Notes: a model not told the origin generated them from the letters alone. DNA of 64,000 bases from Kutzneria chonburiensis (GCF_028622115.1 NZ_CP097263.1:6138001-6202000), one strand, 5' to 3'; counted from the stretch's first letter, positions 26,982 to 37,766 are shown. Made by a program: numbers and translations.

Positions 26982-28199
26982 GTGGCTACCGGTCAGCGAG
27001 GTCGTGCGGAGAAGCTCTCCCCTGTGCTGCGGCCGGTGTGGCGGGCGGCGCACGAGAGGCTGTCCTCGGGGCAGCCGGTGAGCAGGATCCGGCTGGGGCC
27101 GCTGATGGAGGAGCAGCGGGCGGCGCTGGCGGATCTGCTGGGGCTGGATCGGCTGCCGCCGGAGACGGTGACGGTGAGCGTGGCCAGGCTGGACGAGGTG
27201 CTGATCGAGGCGGTTGGTCTGCCGCTGAGAGACGTCGTGGCCGAGCTGGTGGGACCGATCGGCAATCGGGCGCAGGAGCGGGAAGCCCAGGGGAAAGAGC
27301 GGGCTGACCTGTGGGTATGGCTCAAGCGCAGTGACGTGGTAGTGGGTCAGCCGGCGCTGAACGACTGGGTGGAAGCGGTGCGGCGGGGCGGTCTCGTGGA
27401 GGGGTCGACGGAGCGCACGAAGAAGCTGCTGGAAGGAACGCTGGACGTCCTGGCGGAGTTGCCGGCGGCGGGGGTGCCGCTGCCGGTGCTGGCGCAGAAG
27501 ACGCTGCACGACCCGCACGGGCTGGATGAGGGGACGCGGCAAGGGGCGCTGGTACTGAAAGCGCTGGCGGCGATCTACGACGTGCCGGTGCCGACGGATG
27601 TGCAGCAGAAGAGGGGGCTGTGGGAGCGGGCGGGGGTGGCGGACGACGAGTTGTCGTCGGTGGTGCTCGTGGCGGGGATGAGGCCCGAAGGTGAGGGCGT
27701 TGCGAGCAAGGTGCTGAGGGCCTGTACGGGCCACGCGGCGGCGCTGACGCTGGGGCAGCTGAGGGCGACAAACTGGGGAAATGGCCTGCCGGAAACGGTG
27801 TGGGTGGTGGAGAACCCGAGCATCCTGGCGCTGGCGCTCGAGAGGTTCAAGGAGAGCTGCCCGCCGCTGGTGTGCACGTCGGGATGGCCGAACAGCGCGG
27901 GGATCCTGCTGCTGAGCGGGCTGGCGGAAGCAGGCTGTGAGCTGCGGTATCACGGGGACTTCGACGGCGAAGGGATCCGGATCGCGGCGAATGTGATGGC
28001 CAGGACGGGCGCGGTGCCGTGGCGGATGGGGGCGGCGGACTACCTGAAAGCGGTGGGCACGGTCGGGCCTAGTGTGGGCAGGGTGACGGAAGCGCCCTGG
28101 GATGGGCAGCTGGCCGAGGTGATGCGGGAGCACGGCATCACGGTGAGCGAGGAGCGGGTGGCGGACGAACTGCTGGCAGAGCTGCACTCGAACGAGTGA
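26982..28199 (+). CDS. jetD: Wadjet type II nuclease subunit JetD (DUF2399/TIGR02679)
   Basis: JetD is the Toprim-type nuclease of Wadjet, which cleaves plasmid DNA after the SMC complex has extruded it. The C-terminal half has the acidic Toprim pattern: E277 in WVVENPSILAL and D326/D328 in LRYHGDFDGEGIRIAAN. The first 200 residues are helical and contain the dimer/arm region. From the GTG at 26982 the protein has 405 aa; an ATG at 26937 would add 15 residues and neither has a strong ribosome binding site. It is the first gene of the cluster, 30 bases before jetA. Family knowledge supplies the mechanism; the sequence shows the motif. Confidence 0.85.
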   Translation: MATGQRGRAEKLSPVLRPVWRAAHERLSSGQPVSRIRLGPLMEEQRAALADLLGLDRLPPETVTVSVARLDEVLIEAVGLPLRDVVAELVGPIGNRAQEREAQGKERADLWVWLKRSDVVVGQPALNDWVEAVRRGGLVEGSTERTKKLLEGTLDVLAELPAAGVPLPVLAQKTLHDPHGLDEGTRQGALVLKALAAIYDVPVPTDVQQKRGLWERAGVADDELSSVVLVAGMRPEGEGVASKVLRACTGHAAALTLGQLRATNWGNGLPETVWVVENPSILALALERFKESCPPLVCTSGWPNSAGILLLSGLAEAGCELRYHGDFDGEGIRIAANVMARTGAVPWRMGAADYLKAVGTVGPSVGRVTEAPWDGQLAEVMREHGITVSEERVADELLAELHSNE

Positions 28200-28229
28200 A
28201 GCTGGCTAGCGGCAGGACGTCGGCGGACG

Positions 28230-29792
28230 ATGTACGGGCAAACGCAGTGGGGAGGCTGGGTGGAACCGATCCGCGTCCCGGCGGAGATGTTCCGGTTCAC
28301 CAGCGGGGACCGCGCCGGGCTCTACATCTCGGTGCTGCACGCCTTCACGGAAGCCAATGAGCGCCTGGAAACGGCGCTGAGCCTGGACGATCTGCGGGCC
28401 AGACTGCGGGCGGTGGGCCGGCTGGAGGCGCTGGAGGACGAAGACCTCACCAGGGCGCTGGGACAGCTGCGCGAGTGGGATCTGGTGGACGTGAACCAGA
28501 ACCACGCGGAGAACTACCTGACCGCCGCGGACTACGAGCGGAACAACCTCCAGTACTCGCTGACCAGGCGCGGAGAAGCGGCGTTCGCGGGCGTGCTGCA
28601 CGCGTTGTCGGTGCTCGCCTCGACCGGGGCACTGCAGACGGCGGTGCTGGACGCGATCGCGGACCGGCTGGGTGACCTGCTCACGCTGCTGGCGGACGAC
28701 GGCGCGGACCGGCGGATCTTCACGACGGTGATGGAGCTCGAGGGCCATCTCGAAGCCCTCAGCACGAACACGAAGCAGTTCAACGGCGAGCTGCAAAGGC
28801 TGCTCCGGGCTGACGGCGCGGACCTGTCGACCTTCCACGAGGTCAAAGCGGCGACTGTGGCGTACCTACAGGAATTCGTCACGAATCTGGACCAGCGGGC
28901 CCGGACGATCGAAGCCCGGATCGGGCAGCTCGAAGAGCACGGCGCGAGCCGGCTGCATCTCCGTGCGCTCCGCGGCGCCGACCTGCCGAAGATCTCCGGC
29001 ACGGACCCCGGACCCGAGTGGCTGGCGCACCGCCAGGCACGCTGGGAGGGGCTGTGTGCCTGGTTCTTGCCGCCGGACGGCGCCCGCCCACGGGTGGAAC
29101 AGCTGCGTCTGGTGGCGCGTCGCGCGATCATCACCCTGCTCCAGGTCCTGGACCGGATCACGGAGTCGCGACGTCGAGCAAGTAGCGCGGTGGCTGATTT
29201 CCGTGAGCTGGCAAGGTGGTTCACGGTGTTGCCGGCACAGGACGATCTCCACCGGCTGTGGGCGACGGCGTTCGGCCTCAGCTCGGCCCGGCATGCCCAT
29301 CTCGGTCACCCGGATCCGGAGCTGGTGAGCTCGTCGGCCACCTGGGCCGAGGCCGACCCGGTCGCAGTGTCAGTCCTGCTGCGGTCGTCCGGACGGACGG
29401 AACGCTTCAGCCGGACCGGCCGGGTCCGCGAAGTCGCGGCGATCAAGGCAGCCCGCGCCGAGCAGGCTCTGGCGGAGCGAGCCCAACTGGAAGCCGCATG
29501 GGACATGCTCGACACCGACGGCCGAGTGCGGTTGTCCCACTTCGGAAAGCTCGACCACAGCGTGTTCGAGCGGCTGCTGGACCTGCTCGGCAAGGCGCTC
29601 GCGAGCAGTCCGTCAGCGGCCGGCACGCGGCGAAGCACGACCAGCGACGGCAAGATCGAGATCGTGCTGCGGGATCCGGCCGACGGGGCGGTGGCGCAGC
29701 TGATCACGCCGCGTGGGCGGTTCAGCGGACCGGACTACGAGATCGAGATCCGGGCGTTCGGCGGCCGCCAAGTCAAAGAAGCAGCGCGATGA
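28230..29792 (+). CDS. jetA: Wadjet type II subunit JetA (DUF2397/TIGR02677, kleisin)
   Basis: JetA is the kleisin that joins the two SMC heads of the JetC dimer. The 520-residue protein opens with RVPAEMFRFTSGDRAGLYIS and continues LHAFTEANERLETALSLDDL, the typical start of TIGR02677 members. It ends in a winged-helix-like region rich in charged residues. Long helices fill the middle (residues 130-300). The ATG at 28230 has GCAGGA upstream. Its stop overlaps the jetB start (ATGA), which indicates coupled synthesis. Confidence 0.85.
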   Translation: MYGQTQWGGWVEPIRVPAEMFRFTSGDRAGLYISVLHAFTEANERLETALSLDDLRARLRAVGRLEALEDEDLTRALGQLREWDLVDVNQNHAENYLTAADYERNNLQYSLTRRGEAAFAGVLHALSVLASTGALQTAVLDAIADRLGDLLTLLADDGADRRIFTTVMELEGHLEALSTNTKQFNGELQRLLRADGADLSTFHEVKAATVAYLQEFVTNLDQRARTIEARIGQLEEHGASRLHLRALRGADLPKISGTDPGPEWLAHRQARWEGLCAWFLPPDGARPRVEQLRLVARRAIITLLQVLDRITESRRRASSAVADFRELARWFTVLPAQDDLHRLWATAFGLSSARHAHLGHPDPELVSSSATWAEADPVAVSVLLRSSGRTERFSRTGRVREVAAIKAARAEQALAERAQLEAAWDMLDTDGRVRLSHFGKLDHSVFERLLDLLGKALASSPSAAGTRRSTTSDGKIEIVLRDPADGAVAQLITPRGRFSGPDYEIEIRAFGGRQVKEAAR

Positions 29793-31024
29793 GCAACCTG
29801 TCCAACCAGCTGGTGATCGCCGAACGCGACGAGGTGGCGCGGGGCATCCGACTTCTGCTCGCGACGCCGCTGATCCACGAACGTGGTGCGCCCGAGTCGT
29901 TCGATCTGGTGCGCCGTCGGCGCGACCCGATCAAGAAGTGGTTCGAGTACTACTGCGGCTGGTCCCTGGTCGTCGAACCGCGCCTTGGCTACGCCCGGCT
30001 GGCGAAAGTCAGGGCGATGGCGGACGCCAGCCGGCCGCCGCGCAGGCATCGATCCGGACGCGCGCCGTTCGACCGGCGGCGCTACGTTCTGCTCTGCGTG
30101 GCGGGGGCCGAGTTGCTGGCCGCACCGGTGACGACCATCGGCCTGCTGGCCGACCGGGTCACCAGGGCCACCGCCACCGACGAGGTGCTGACGACGTTCG
30201 ACGCGTCGGCTCGCGGGGAGCGGATGGCTTTCGTCGACGTGCTCAGGATGTTCGAGTCGCTTGGCGTCGTCGAGGTGGTGGACGGCGCAACGGAGTCCTA
30301 TGTGGACTCCGCTGAGGCGAAGGTGTTGTATCGGGTCGATGCGGCGCTGCTCATGCGGCTGCTGGCCACCACGACCGGCGTCTCGCAGCTGGCCGTGCCG
30401 ATCGACGAGGTGCCGACGCGGCTGGACGAGCTGTTGGCGGCTGTGTCACGAGAACGGCGTTATGGCGTCGTCGGCACGACGCCGGTCTCTGACGTGCAGC
30501 GGAATCTGTGGCTGCGGCATTCCGTCTTCCGGCGGCTGGTCGACGACCCCGTTGTCTACCTTGATGATCTGACCGACGACGAACGCGCGTACCTCAACTC
30601 GCCGACCGGGCGGCAGTTGGTGCGGCGGGCAGCCGGCGAAAGCGGCTTCCTCCTCGAAGAACGGGCCGAGGGCATGCTGCTCGTCGATCCGGACGGGATC
30701 GCCACCGACAGCCGCTTTCCCGACGACAGCAGCAATGCCAAGGTGGCGGCGCTGCTGCTGTTGGACAGCATGGACATGGCCGTCACCATCGAACAACTCC
30801 GGCTGACGGCCAGCGCGTTGCTGACAAGATTTCCCTCCTGGGCCAAGGCGTATCGCGGCGACAACGGCCCCGCCGAACTCGTCACCGATGCGCTGGCTGT
30901 GCTGCGCGGATTCGGCCTGGTCCGAATTGGCGACGGCGTGGTGCATCCGCTGCCGGCGGCGGCGCGATACGCCGTGAGCGGGGCACGCAGTGCTGATCAG
31001 GACAACGCGGAGGCGCAGCGATGA
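29789..31024 (+). CDS. jetB: Wadjet type II subunit JetB (DUF2398/TIGR02678, KITE)
   Basis: JetB is the KITE subunit, a winged-helix dimer that binds the kleisin. The 411-residue protein contains FDLVRRRRDPIKKWFEYYCG and LVVEPRLGYARLAKV near the N-terminus, which is characteristic of TIGR02678. Later come VYLDDLTDDERAYLNSPTGR and a C-terminal winged helix (LAVLRGFGLVRIGDGVVHPL). The ATG lies inside the last codons of jetA and its stop overlaps the jetC ATG, so jetA, jetB and jetC form one tightly coupled run. The frame is open 570 bases further upstream, but that part is a shadow of jetA. Confidence 0.87.
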   Translation: MSNLSNQLVIAERDEVARGIRLLLATPLIHERGAPESFDLVRRRRDPIKKWFEYYCGWSLVVEPRLGYARLAKVRAMADASRPPRRHRSGRAPFDRRRYVLLCVAGAELLAAPVTTIGLLADRVTRATATDEVLTTFDASARGERMAFVDVLRMFESLGVVEVVDGATESYVDSAEAKVLYRVDAALLMRLLATTTGVSQLAVPIDEVPTRLDELLAAVSRERRYGVVGTTPVSDVQRNLWLRHSVFRRLVDDPVVYLDDLTDDERAYLNSPTGRQLVRRAAGESGFLLEERAEGMLLVDPDGIATDSRFPDDSSNAKVAALLLLDSMDMAVTIEQLRLTASALLTRFPSWAKAYRGDNGPAELVTDALAVLRGFGLVRIGDGVVHPLPAAARYAVSGARSADQDNAEAQR

Positions 31025-34000
31025 CGATCACCGAGCTGCCGTGGCGCGCGGCTGAGCCCCTTGAACGTGAGGCGCATCGCTGGGTCCCGACGCGAGCGGG
31101 CATTCTCAACGTCTGGCGTTATTACGACGAGGTTTTCGAGTTCCAGCGGGGCCGGCTGTTGTTGCGCGGGGAGAACGGCAGCGGCAAGTCGAAGGCGCTG
31201 GAGCTGTTGCTGCCGTACCTTTTCGACGCGAACCTGCGCGCCAACCGTTTGTCGACGTTCGGCACCAGCGAACGGACGATGCACTGGAACCTCATGGGTG
31301 ACGGCGCATCGGGAACCACCCGGGTCGGCTACGTGTGGGTCGAGTTCCGCCAGGGCGACACGTGGTTCAGCTGCGGGGCACGACTCCAGGCAAGCAACCA
31401 CACGACGGCCGTACATGCCGACTACTTCACCACGACCCTGCGCGTCGGCGACGGGCTGGAGTTGGTGACCGACTCGGGCACACCGCTGACCAGAAACGCG
31501 CTCGAACAGGCACTCGGTGACCACGGCTTGTTGCACGGCAACGCGACCGAATACCGGTCGGCGATCCGCACGACGCTGTTTCCCGGGTTGAGCGAGCAGC
31601 GTTACGACGCGCTGATCACCGCGCTGTTGCAGCTGCGGACGCCGAAGTTGTCCCAGCGGCTCGACCCGTCACTGCTGTCCACACTGCTGTCACGGGCCCT
31701 GCCTCCGTTGGACCAGCAGGAGATCGCCGATCTCGCCGAGGGTTTCGAGCGACTGGACCGGCAGCGGGAACGTCTCACAGCCCTGGACGCGGAGGTCACG
31801 GCGGCCCGCACGCTCGGCGGCCGGCAGCGGACCTACGCGCAACGGGTGCTGCGGGCCGCGGCCGCCACGCTCATCTCGGCCACCACCGAGCTGGACAATC
31901 TCACCAAGTCCGCCCGGCGGTCGGCCGAGCAGCACGACCAGGTGGCCGAGCAGAAAGCCGAGACCGAAGCGCGGATCGAAACGCTTGTTGTCGACGAGGA
32001 GGAAACCCAGGCGCGGATCGCCGGGCTCGTCGAGAGCGACGCGTACCAGCACGGCCACGAACTCGACCAGCTACGGCAGCACACATCCGCGGCAGAATCC
32101 CGTGCTGTTGCCGCACGGTCGGACGCGGAAGCGAAGCGCCGGCAAGCTGTCAAGGATGCCGAGACTGCGGCGAACGCCGAGCGCGATGCCGAGCTGCGCG
32201 CTGGCACCGAGGCGGTCCGGGCGGCCGACGCCCGCCAGGCCGCGGCTCGGGCGGGGTTGATCGGCGTGCATGCTGAAGTCACCGAAACCCTGACCACAGC
32301 AGCCAAGCAGTCGCGGGTGCTGCTCCGCGCAGCCGTGCAAGGCCGGGCAAGGCAGATCGCCCTTGTCCGCGACGCGTTGGCCGAGCACGCAACGGCCGTG
32401 GACCGTCGGCAACAAGCGGAGACCGACCTCGAAGACGCGCGCTCCGATCTTTCCGCGGCTGAGGAAAGTCGCGCCGAGGCGGCCGAGAGGTGCGAACAGG
32501 CGCTGACCCGCCTCGTCGACGATCTTCGAGCCTGGGCGCGCGACTGCCGGGAACTCGCGTTTCCCGATCTCGACATGTTCGACGAGTTGGTCGAGAACGA
32601 GGCGGCCCTGCTCGAGCATGTCGATGCCGTGGCCGGCTCGGCGACCGACGTGCTGGTGCGGGCCGAATCGTCGACCGAGGCCGAGCAGGATGCCAAAAAG
32701 TCCGAACGGGACGGTCTCGCCGACGAGCTCGATGCCCTTGGGAAAAAGCAGGATCTGCCGCCGGAGGCACCGCCGACGCGGACCGCGGACCGCTCGACCA
32801 TGGCCGGGGCGCCGCTGTGGCGGTTGGTGCGTTTCGCCGACTCGGTGCCGGAGTCGACGCAGGCGTCGATCGAGGCCGCGTTGCAGTCGGCTGGCGTGCT
32901 CGATGCGTGGGTCGGCGCAGATGGCGCGGTGACCGGCCACGACGTCTTCGCGGTGGCCGAAGCCGTGCCACCGGCGGCCGGGCAGTCGTTGTCCGACGTG
33001 TTGATCCCAGAGAGGGATGCGGTCGTGCCGGCCAGCGTCGTGGCTCGGCTCCTCGCCGGCGTCGCATACGGTGACCGTGCGCCGGCCGGGCATCCGGCGG
33101 CGGTCGGGGCCGATGGCAGCTGGCGACTGGGCAATCTGGTCGGCAGCTGGCAAAAGCCGCATGCCGCGTACATCGGCGCGGTCGCGCGGGAACGGGCCAG
33201 GCAGCGGCGAATGGGCGAACTGCGGGCCCAGATCGATCAGCTCGACACCGAGCTCGGCGCACTGGCGTCACGGTTGCAGGCCATCCAGGCGCGGCGATCG
33301 GCTCTCGCCCGGGAGCGCGCGGCCCGCCCTCCGTACGGCGATGTGCGGGCGGCAAGGGATTCGCTGACCCGTAAGGAATCTGACGTCGAGTCGGCGAACC
33401 GCCACGTGCGCAAGCAGCTCGACACGCTGTCGAAACGCGAATCCGCGGTAAGCGCGTCACTACATGAGTTGACCGTCCTCGCGGCCGAGCACGGCATGCC
33501 GACCGATCGGGCCGCGCTAGACAACGTCGAACGTGCGGTGGAAGCGTTTCGGGATCAGGCGGAGATCTGGCTCGACAGCCACGACGAGCTCATGGCCGCC
33601 CGCCGTCAACGGGACACGGCGGCCGACTGGGCGGCCCGATCAGGCGCCGTCGCAGGCGAACGGGAGCACGACGCCGCCGAGGCCGAGGAGAACACCGCCG
33701 GCTCGCCGCGAAGCTGGAGACCGTCGAACGCACCGTCGGCGTCGAGTACCGGGAGGTTCTCGCCGAGCTGCGCGACCTGCGCATTCGGCGATCCGACCTG
33801 GCCAAGGGATTGGTGGCCGCGCGGGCAAAGGCATCCGACCTCGCCATCCGACTCGGCGAGCTGGGCGAGCGGCGCAAGTCCGACATCCAGGCCCGCGATG
33901 GGGCGCTGGTGGTGCGGGACAACGCTGCGCGTCGCTTCCGTCACCTCGCCGGCGGGACCCTGTCGGCCGACAGCGGTTTCCCGGATCTCAGTGGACTCGC

Positions 34001-35045
34001 CGCGACGCTCACAGCGTCCGACGGTGTCCGAGCGGCGCTCGACGCCGCCCGCTCGGTGGCGTCCACGTGGCCGAACGTGCCACACGAGCCGAACAATCTC
34101 GGCGACGCGCTGCACCGCCTCTCCGAGTCCGTGCACGAGTGCCGTACGGCGCTGAGCGCGCGGGCCGACCTCGACCTGGAGGCGGACGAGGACGTGCAGA
34201 TGTTCACCGCGCTCGTGGACGGCGTCCGGGTCGGCGCCGCCGAGCTGCTCGCCATCCTGCGGGCCGACGCCGAGCAGAGCCGGCAGGAGATCACCGAGCG
34301 GGAACGACAGCTGTTCGACCAGACCTTGACCGGCGATACCCGCCGGCACCTGGCCGCGCGCATCCGGCAGGCCGGTGAGCTGGTGGATGCGATGAACGAC
34401 CGGTTGGAACGCGTTCGGACGGCGTCCAAGGTCGCCGTGCGGCTCGTCTGGCAGGTCGCGCCGAACCTGCCAACCGGCACCAGGGCGGCACGGGACCTGC
34501 TGCTGAAGGACCCGGTCCGGCTGACGGAGTCGGACCGTGAATCTCTGCACCAGTTCTTCCGGGACCGCATCGAGCAGGCGAAGTCGAACGACACAGCCAC
34601 GAGCTGGGAGCAGCAGCTGGCGGAGGTGTTCGACTACACCGCGTGGCACCAGTTCGTGGTGAAGGTGGACCGCGCGAACGGCGAGGGCTGGCAGCTGCTC
34701 ACCCGGAAGCTGCACGGCGCGTTGTCCGGCGGCGAGAAGGCCATCGCGCTGCACCTGCCCCTGTTCGCAGCCGTCGCAGCCCACTATCAGGCCGTGCCCA
34801 CCGCGCCGCGCGTCATCCTGCTCGACGAGGTCTTCGTCGGGGTGGACAGCAGCAACCGAGGGCAGGTCTTCGCCCTGCTGTCCGCGCTGGACCTCGACCT
34901 CATGCTGACCTCGGACCACGAGTGGTGCACCTACGCGGAACTCGACGGCATCGCGATCCACCAGCTGCTCACCGGTGACGGCGACAACGCGGTCACCACG
35001 GCTCGCTTCGTGTGGAACGGCCGGGACCTGGTCCCGGATTCCTGA
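31021..35045 (+). pseudogene. jetC: Wadjet type II SMC subunit JetC (TIGR02680) with a one-base frameshift
   Basis: JetC is the SMC-like motor ATPase that extrudes DNA loops. Walker A is RGENGSGKSKALELL (residues 49-63). Long coiled coils with a hinge-like centre follow. The C-terminal head has the signature ALSGGEKAIALHLPLF and Walker B RVILLDEVFVGVD. The reading frame breaks near 33698-33705: the first frame runs to 34155 in out-of-frame text, while true coding resumes in the next frame as LAAKLETVERTVGVEYREV and runs to 35045. Adding one base restores 1341 residues, the expected family size. No slippery heptamer is visible. So it is either a real knock-out mutation or a sequencing error; the rest of the gene shows no decay. 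Confidence 0.85.
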
Positions 35046-35229
35046 GCGCCTCACCGCTGCTGAGGTGCTGAGCTCGGCGCGGGACTGAAAGGCGCAGGTG
35101 ACGGGCTGCGCCGAGCGGCCGATAGCTGCAAGGGTCTCGGCGTTGTCCCGACTTCCGGCGGTTACGGGTGCCCGGTTGCTCCTCTTACGGTCGAAAGCTT
35201 CCGGTGCGCTCGGTCGAGGAGGGGTGGCT

Positions 35230-37710
35230 GTGGGGCAATTGCCGAGAAAGCGGCTGGTGGTGGGCACGGTCGGCGTGGTGCTGGCCGGGGTGTTCGTGGC
35301 GCTGCCGGGGACGGCGGAGGCGGCGCCGAATGTGCTGAAGGCGGATAGGGCGGTGACGAGGTCGTGCTTCGCGGCGGAGCTGCCGCAAGGGGCGCAAGGG
35401 ACCGACCGCCGGGAATTCACGTCCACAGTGGACGGATTGGTGCAGGCGAGGCTGAAGCCGACCAAGGGGGTGGAAGGCGACTGGGATATCGCGGTGTTCG
35501 ACAAGGCCACCGGCAGTGTGGTGGCGGCGTCGGCAGCGCTGCGTAGCCGCGAGGTGGCGGAAAGCTTTGTGAAGAAGGGGCAACAGCTCGTCGTGCAGGC
35601 CTGTCGGTATGCGGGCCAGGCCAAGACGGTGGAGCTGGGGGTGGACTTCCTGGCGCTGACGCCGCAAGGGACGTCGACGGCAACGCCGCCGGAGCTGGTG
35701 AGGGTGGAAACGCCTACCAGGGCGGACAAGAACCGGCTGAACACGCTGGGGCTGGACGTCACGGAGAAGGGCGACGCGACGGGCGTTGAAGTGGTGCTGG
35801 CGGATGCCAAGGACCGCAAGACGCTGCAGGACGCGGGGTTCAAGTCGACGGTCGTGGAGCCGAATCTGGCGCAGAAGTCCATAACCGACGCGGCGACGGA
35901 TCGGGCGTACGCGGCGAAGACGGAGAGCTCGGCGCTGCCGTCGGGGCGGACGACGTACCGGCATCTGTACGACTACGAGTTCGAGATCAAGGAGCTGGCC
36001 CGCAAGTACCCGAACCTGGTGTCGGCCTTCACCATGCCGGAATCCACCTGGGAAGGCCGCGACGTGGTGGGCATGGAGATCGCCACGGACGTCAAGAACA
36101 TCAGTGACGGCAAGCCGGTGGACTTCACGATGGGTGTGCATCACGCCCGGGAATGGCCGGCCGGCGAGCACGCGATGGAGTTCGCCTACGAGCTGATCAA
36201 CGGCTACAACCACGACAACGCGATCCGGGCCCTGGTCGGGAAGACGCGCAACATCGTGGTGCCGATCATCAACCCGGACGGCTTCGACATTTCACGCGAG
36301 GCGGAGCCGAAGGGTGACTTCAGCACGTTCGACTACGAGATGAAGCGCAAGAACTGCAACGTCAACGACTCGCCGCCGAAGTACGCGACGGGCGTGTGCA
36401 AGGCGAACCCGGGCGGCCGGGTGCGCGGCACGGATCCGAACCGCAACTACGCCGGCTTCTGGGGCGGCCCGGGCGCCAGCGTGTCCTGGAGCAGCGACAC
36501 CTTCCGCGGCTCGGCCCCGTTCTCCGAGCCGGAGACGCGCAACGTCCGCTGGCTGGTGTCGTCACGCCAGGTGACGAACCTGATGACGCTGCACACGGTG
36601 GCGGCGCTGGTGCTGCGCGCGCCGGGCATCGCCGACACGCGGCCGCCGCTGGACGAGCCGGCGTACAAGGCGCTGGGCGACAAAATGGCCTCCCGCAACG
36701 GATACACGAGTGAGCCGAGCTGGCAGCTGTACGACACGACCGGCACCACGGAGGACTGGTCGTACTGGACGACCGGCGGCTGGGGCTTCACGATCGAGGT
36801 GGGCGGCAACGGCTTCCACGGCCCGTACGCGGACAGCGTGGTCGCCGAGTACGAAGGCCTGGCCCCGGCGGCGGGCGCGGGCAAGGGCGGCAACCGTCAG
36901 GCGTTCCTGGACTTCCTGAGCAACGCGGCCGACCCGGCGCAGCACTCCACGCTGATCGGCTCGGCGCCGAAGGGCTACCAGCTCAAGCTGCACAAGACGT
37001 TCCAGACGCCGACCTCGCCGGTGATCCAGCCGGACGGCACGACCGCGCCGCCGATCTACTACACCGACGACCTGAACTCGACGTTCACCACGACCGGCGG
37101 CCGCTTCGCCTGGTCGGTCAACCCGTCGACCCGGCCCTACGTGGCCGGCCGCTACGGGCGTGACCCCCGCGGCCCGGTCCAGCCGGGCTTCGCCGTGACG
37201 AACCCGCCGGGCGTGCCGCCGATCAACCAGGACTACCCGAACAACGCGACGGCGGAGAGCTTCACCTTCCACGTCGACGGGCTGCCCAAGGCGGACAACG
37301 GAAAGCTCAGCGTCAACATCAACTGGGCGCACCCGACCACGGACTGGGACCTCTACGTCTACGACGCCGCCGGCAACCTGGTGACGTCGTCGGCCAACGG
37401 CGGCACGACCTCCGAGCACGCGGTCCTGTTCGACCCGCCAGCCGGCGACTACAAGGCGGTCGCGGTGAACTTCGACCAGACCGACCCGAACGCGGTCGAC
37501 GACTGGACCGGCGACGTCTCGTTCGCCGCGCCGATCCCGGCCACCTACGGCCCGAAGGAGGCCTACCAACTGACCTGCACCTCGCCCAAGGGCAAGCTGG
37601 TCGGCGTGGCCGACGTCTTCGCCGACCGCGGCCAGACCGTGGACGTCGGCGAGGTCTGCACCCGCTCGGCGCACGCGCAGAAGCAGCGTCTGTCCGGCGG
37701 GGCCAGGTAA
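35230..37710 (+). CDS. Secreted M14-family zinc carboxypeptidase
   Basis: This exported metallocarboxypeptidase trims C-terminal residues of peptides. The GTG at 35230 has GAGGAGGGG at good spacing; its first 33 residues are a Sec signal (RKRLVVGTVGVVLAGVFVAL, then AEAAP). The M14 domain (about residues 230-590) shows the zinc ligands in HHAREWPAGEH, the substrate residues NPDGFD and GTDPNRNYAGFW, the third zinc ligand in MTLHTVA, and the catalytic Glu in GFTIEVGGNGFH. The C-terminal 150 residues form a beta-rich domain (WDLYVYDAAGNLVTSS) like pre-peptidase or P-type domains. Total 826 aa. It has its own terminator. Confidence 0.9.
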   Translation: MGQLPRKRLVVGTVGVVLAGVFVALPGTAEAAPNVLKADRAVTRSCFAAELPQGAQGTDRREFTSTVDGLVQARLKPTKGVEGDWDIAVFDKATGSVVAASAALRSREVAESFVKKGQQLVVQACRYAGQAKTVELGVDFLALTPQGTSTATPPELVRVETPTRADKNRLNTLGLDVTEKGDATGVEVVLADAKDRKTLQDAGFKSTVVEPNLAQKSITDAATDRAYAAKTESSALPSGRTTYRHLYDYEFEIKELARKYPNLVSAFTMPESTWEGRDVVGMEIATDVKNISDGKPVDFTMGVHHAREWPAGEHAMEFAYELINGYNHDNAIRALVGKTRNIVVPIINPDGFDISREAEPKGDFSTFDYEMKRKNCNVNDSPPKYATGVCKANPGGRVRGTDPNRNYAGFWGGPGASVSWSSDTFRGSAPFSEPETRNVRWLVSSRQVTNLMTLHTVAALVLRAPGIADTRPPLDEPAYKALGDKMASRNGYTSEPSWQLYDTTGTTEDWSYWTTGGWGFTIEVGGNGFHGPYADSVVAEYEGLAPAAGAGKGGNRQAFLDFLSNAADPAQHSTLIGSAPKGYQLKLHKTFQTPTSPVIQPDGTTAPPIYYTDDLNSTFTTTGGRFAWSVNPSTRPYVAGRYGRDPRGPVQPGFAVTNPPGVPPINQDYPNNATAESFTFHVDGLPKADNGKLSVNINWAHPTTDWDLYVYDAAGNLVTSSANGGTTSEHAVLFDPPAGDYKAVAVNFDQTDPNAVDDWTGDVSFAAPIPATYGPKEAYQLTCTSPKGKLVGVADVFADRGQTVDVGEVCTRSAHAQKQRLSGGAR

Positions 37711-37715
37711 CAGAA

Positions 37716-37752
37716 GTTCGCGGTGCCACGCCAACGGCGTGGCACCGCGAAC
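37716..37752. terminator. Bidirectional terminator
   Basis: GTTCGCGGTGCCACGCC at 37716-37732 pairs perfectly with GGCGTGGCACCGCGAAC at 37736-37752 around AAC. It lies between the convergent carboxypeptidase and trypsin-lectin genes. Confidence 0.85.
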
Positions 37753-37766
37753 GGGTCAACGCAAAA

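Noticed and set aside
33690-33710. Programmed frameshift in jetC
   Set aside because: No slippery heptamer or stimulatory hairpin is apparent, and the family is coded in one frame elsewhere.
21050-35100. att duplication of the tRNA-Arg 3' end at the far side of the island
   Set aside because: I looked for a second copy of the T-arm/acceptor text near 26.8 and 35.1 kb and found none; no integrase gene is present.
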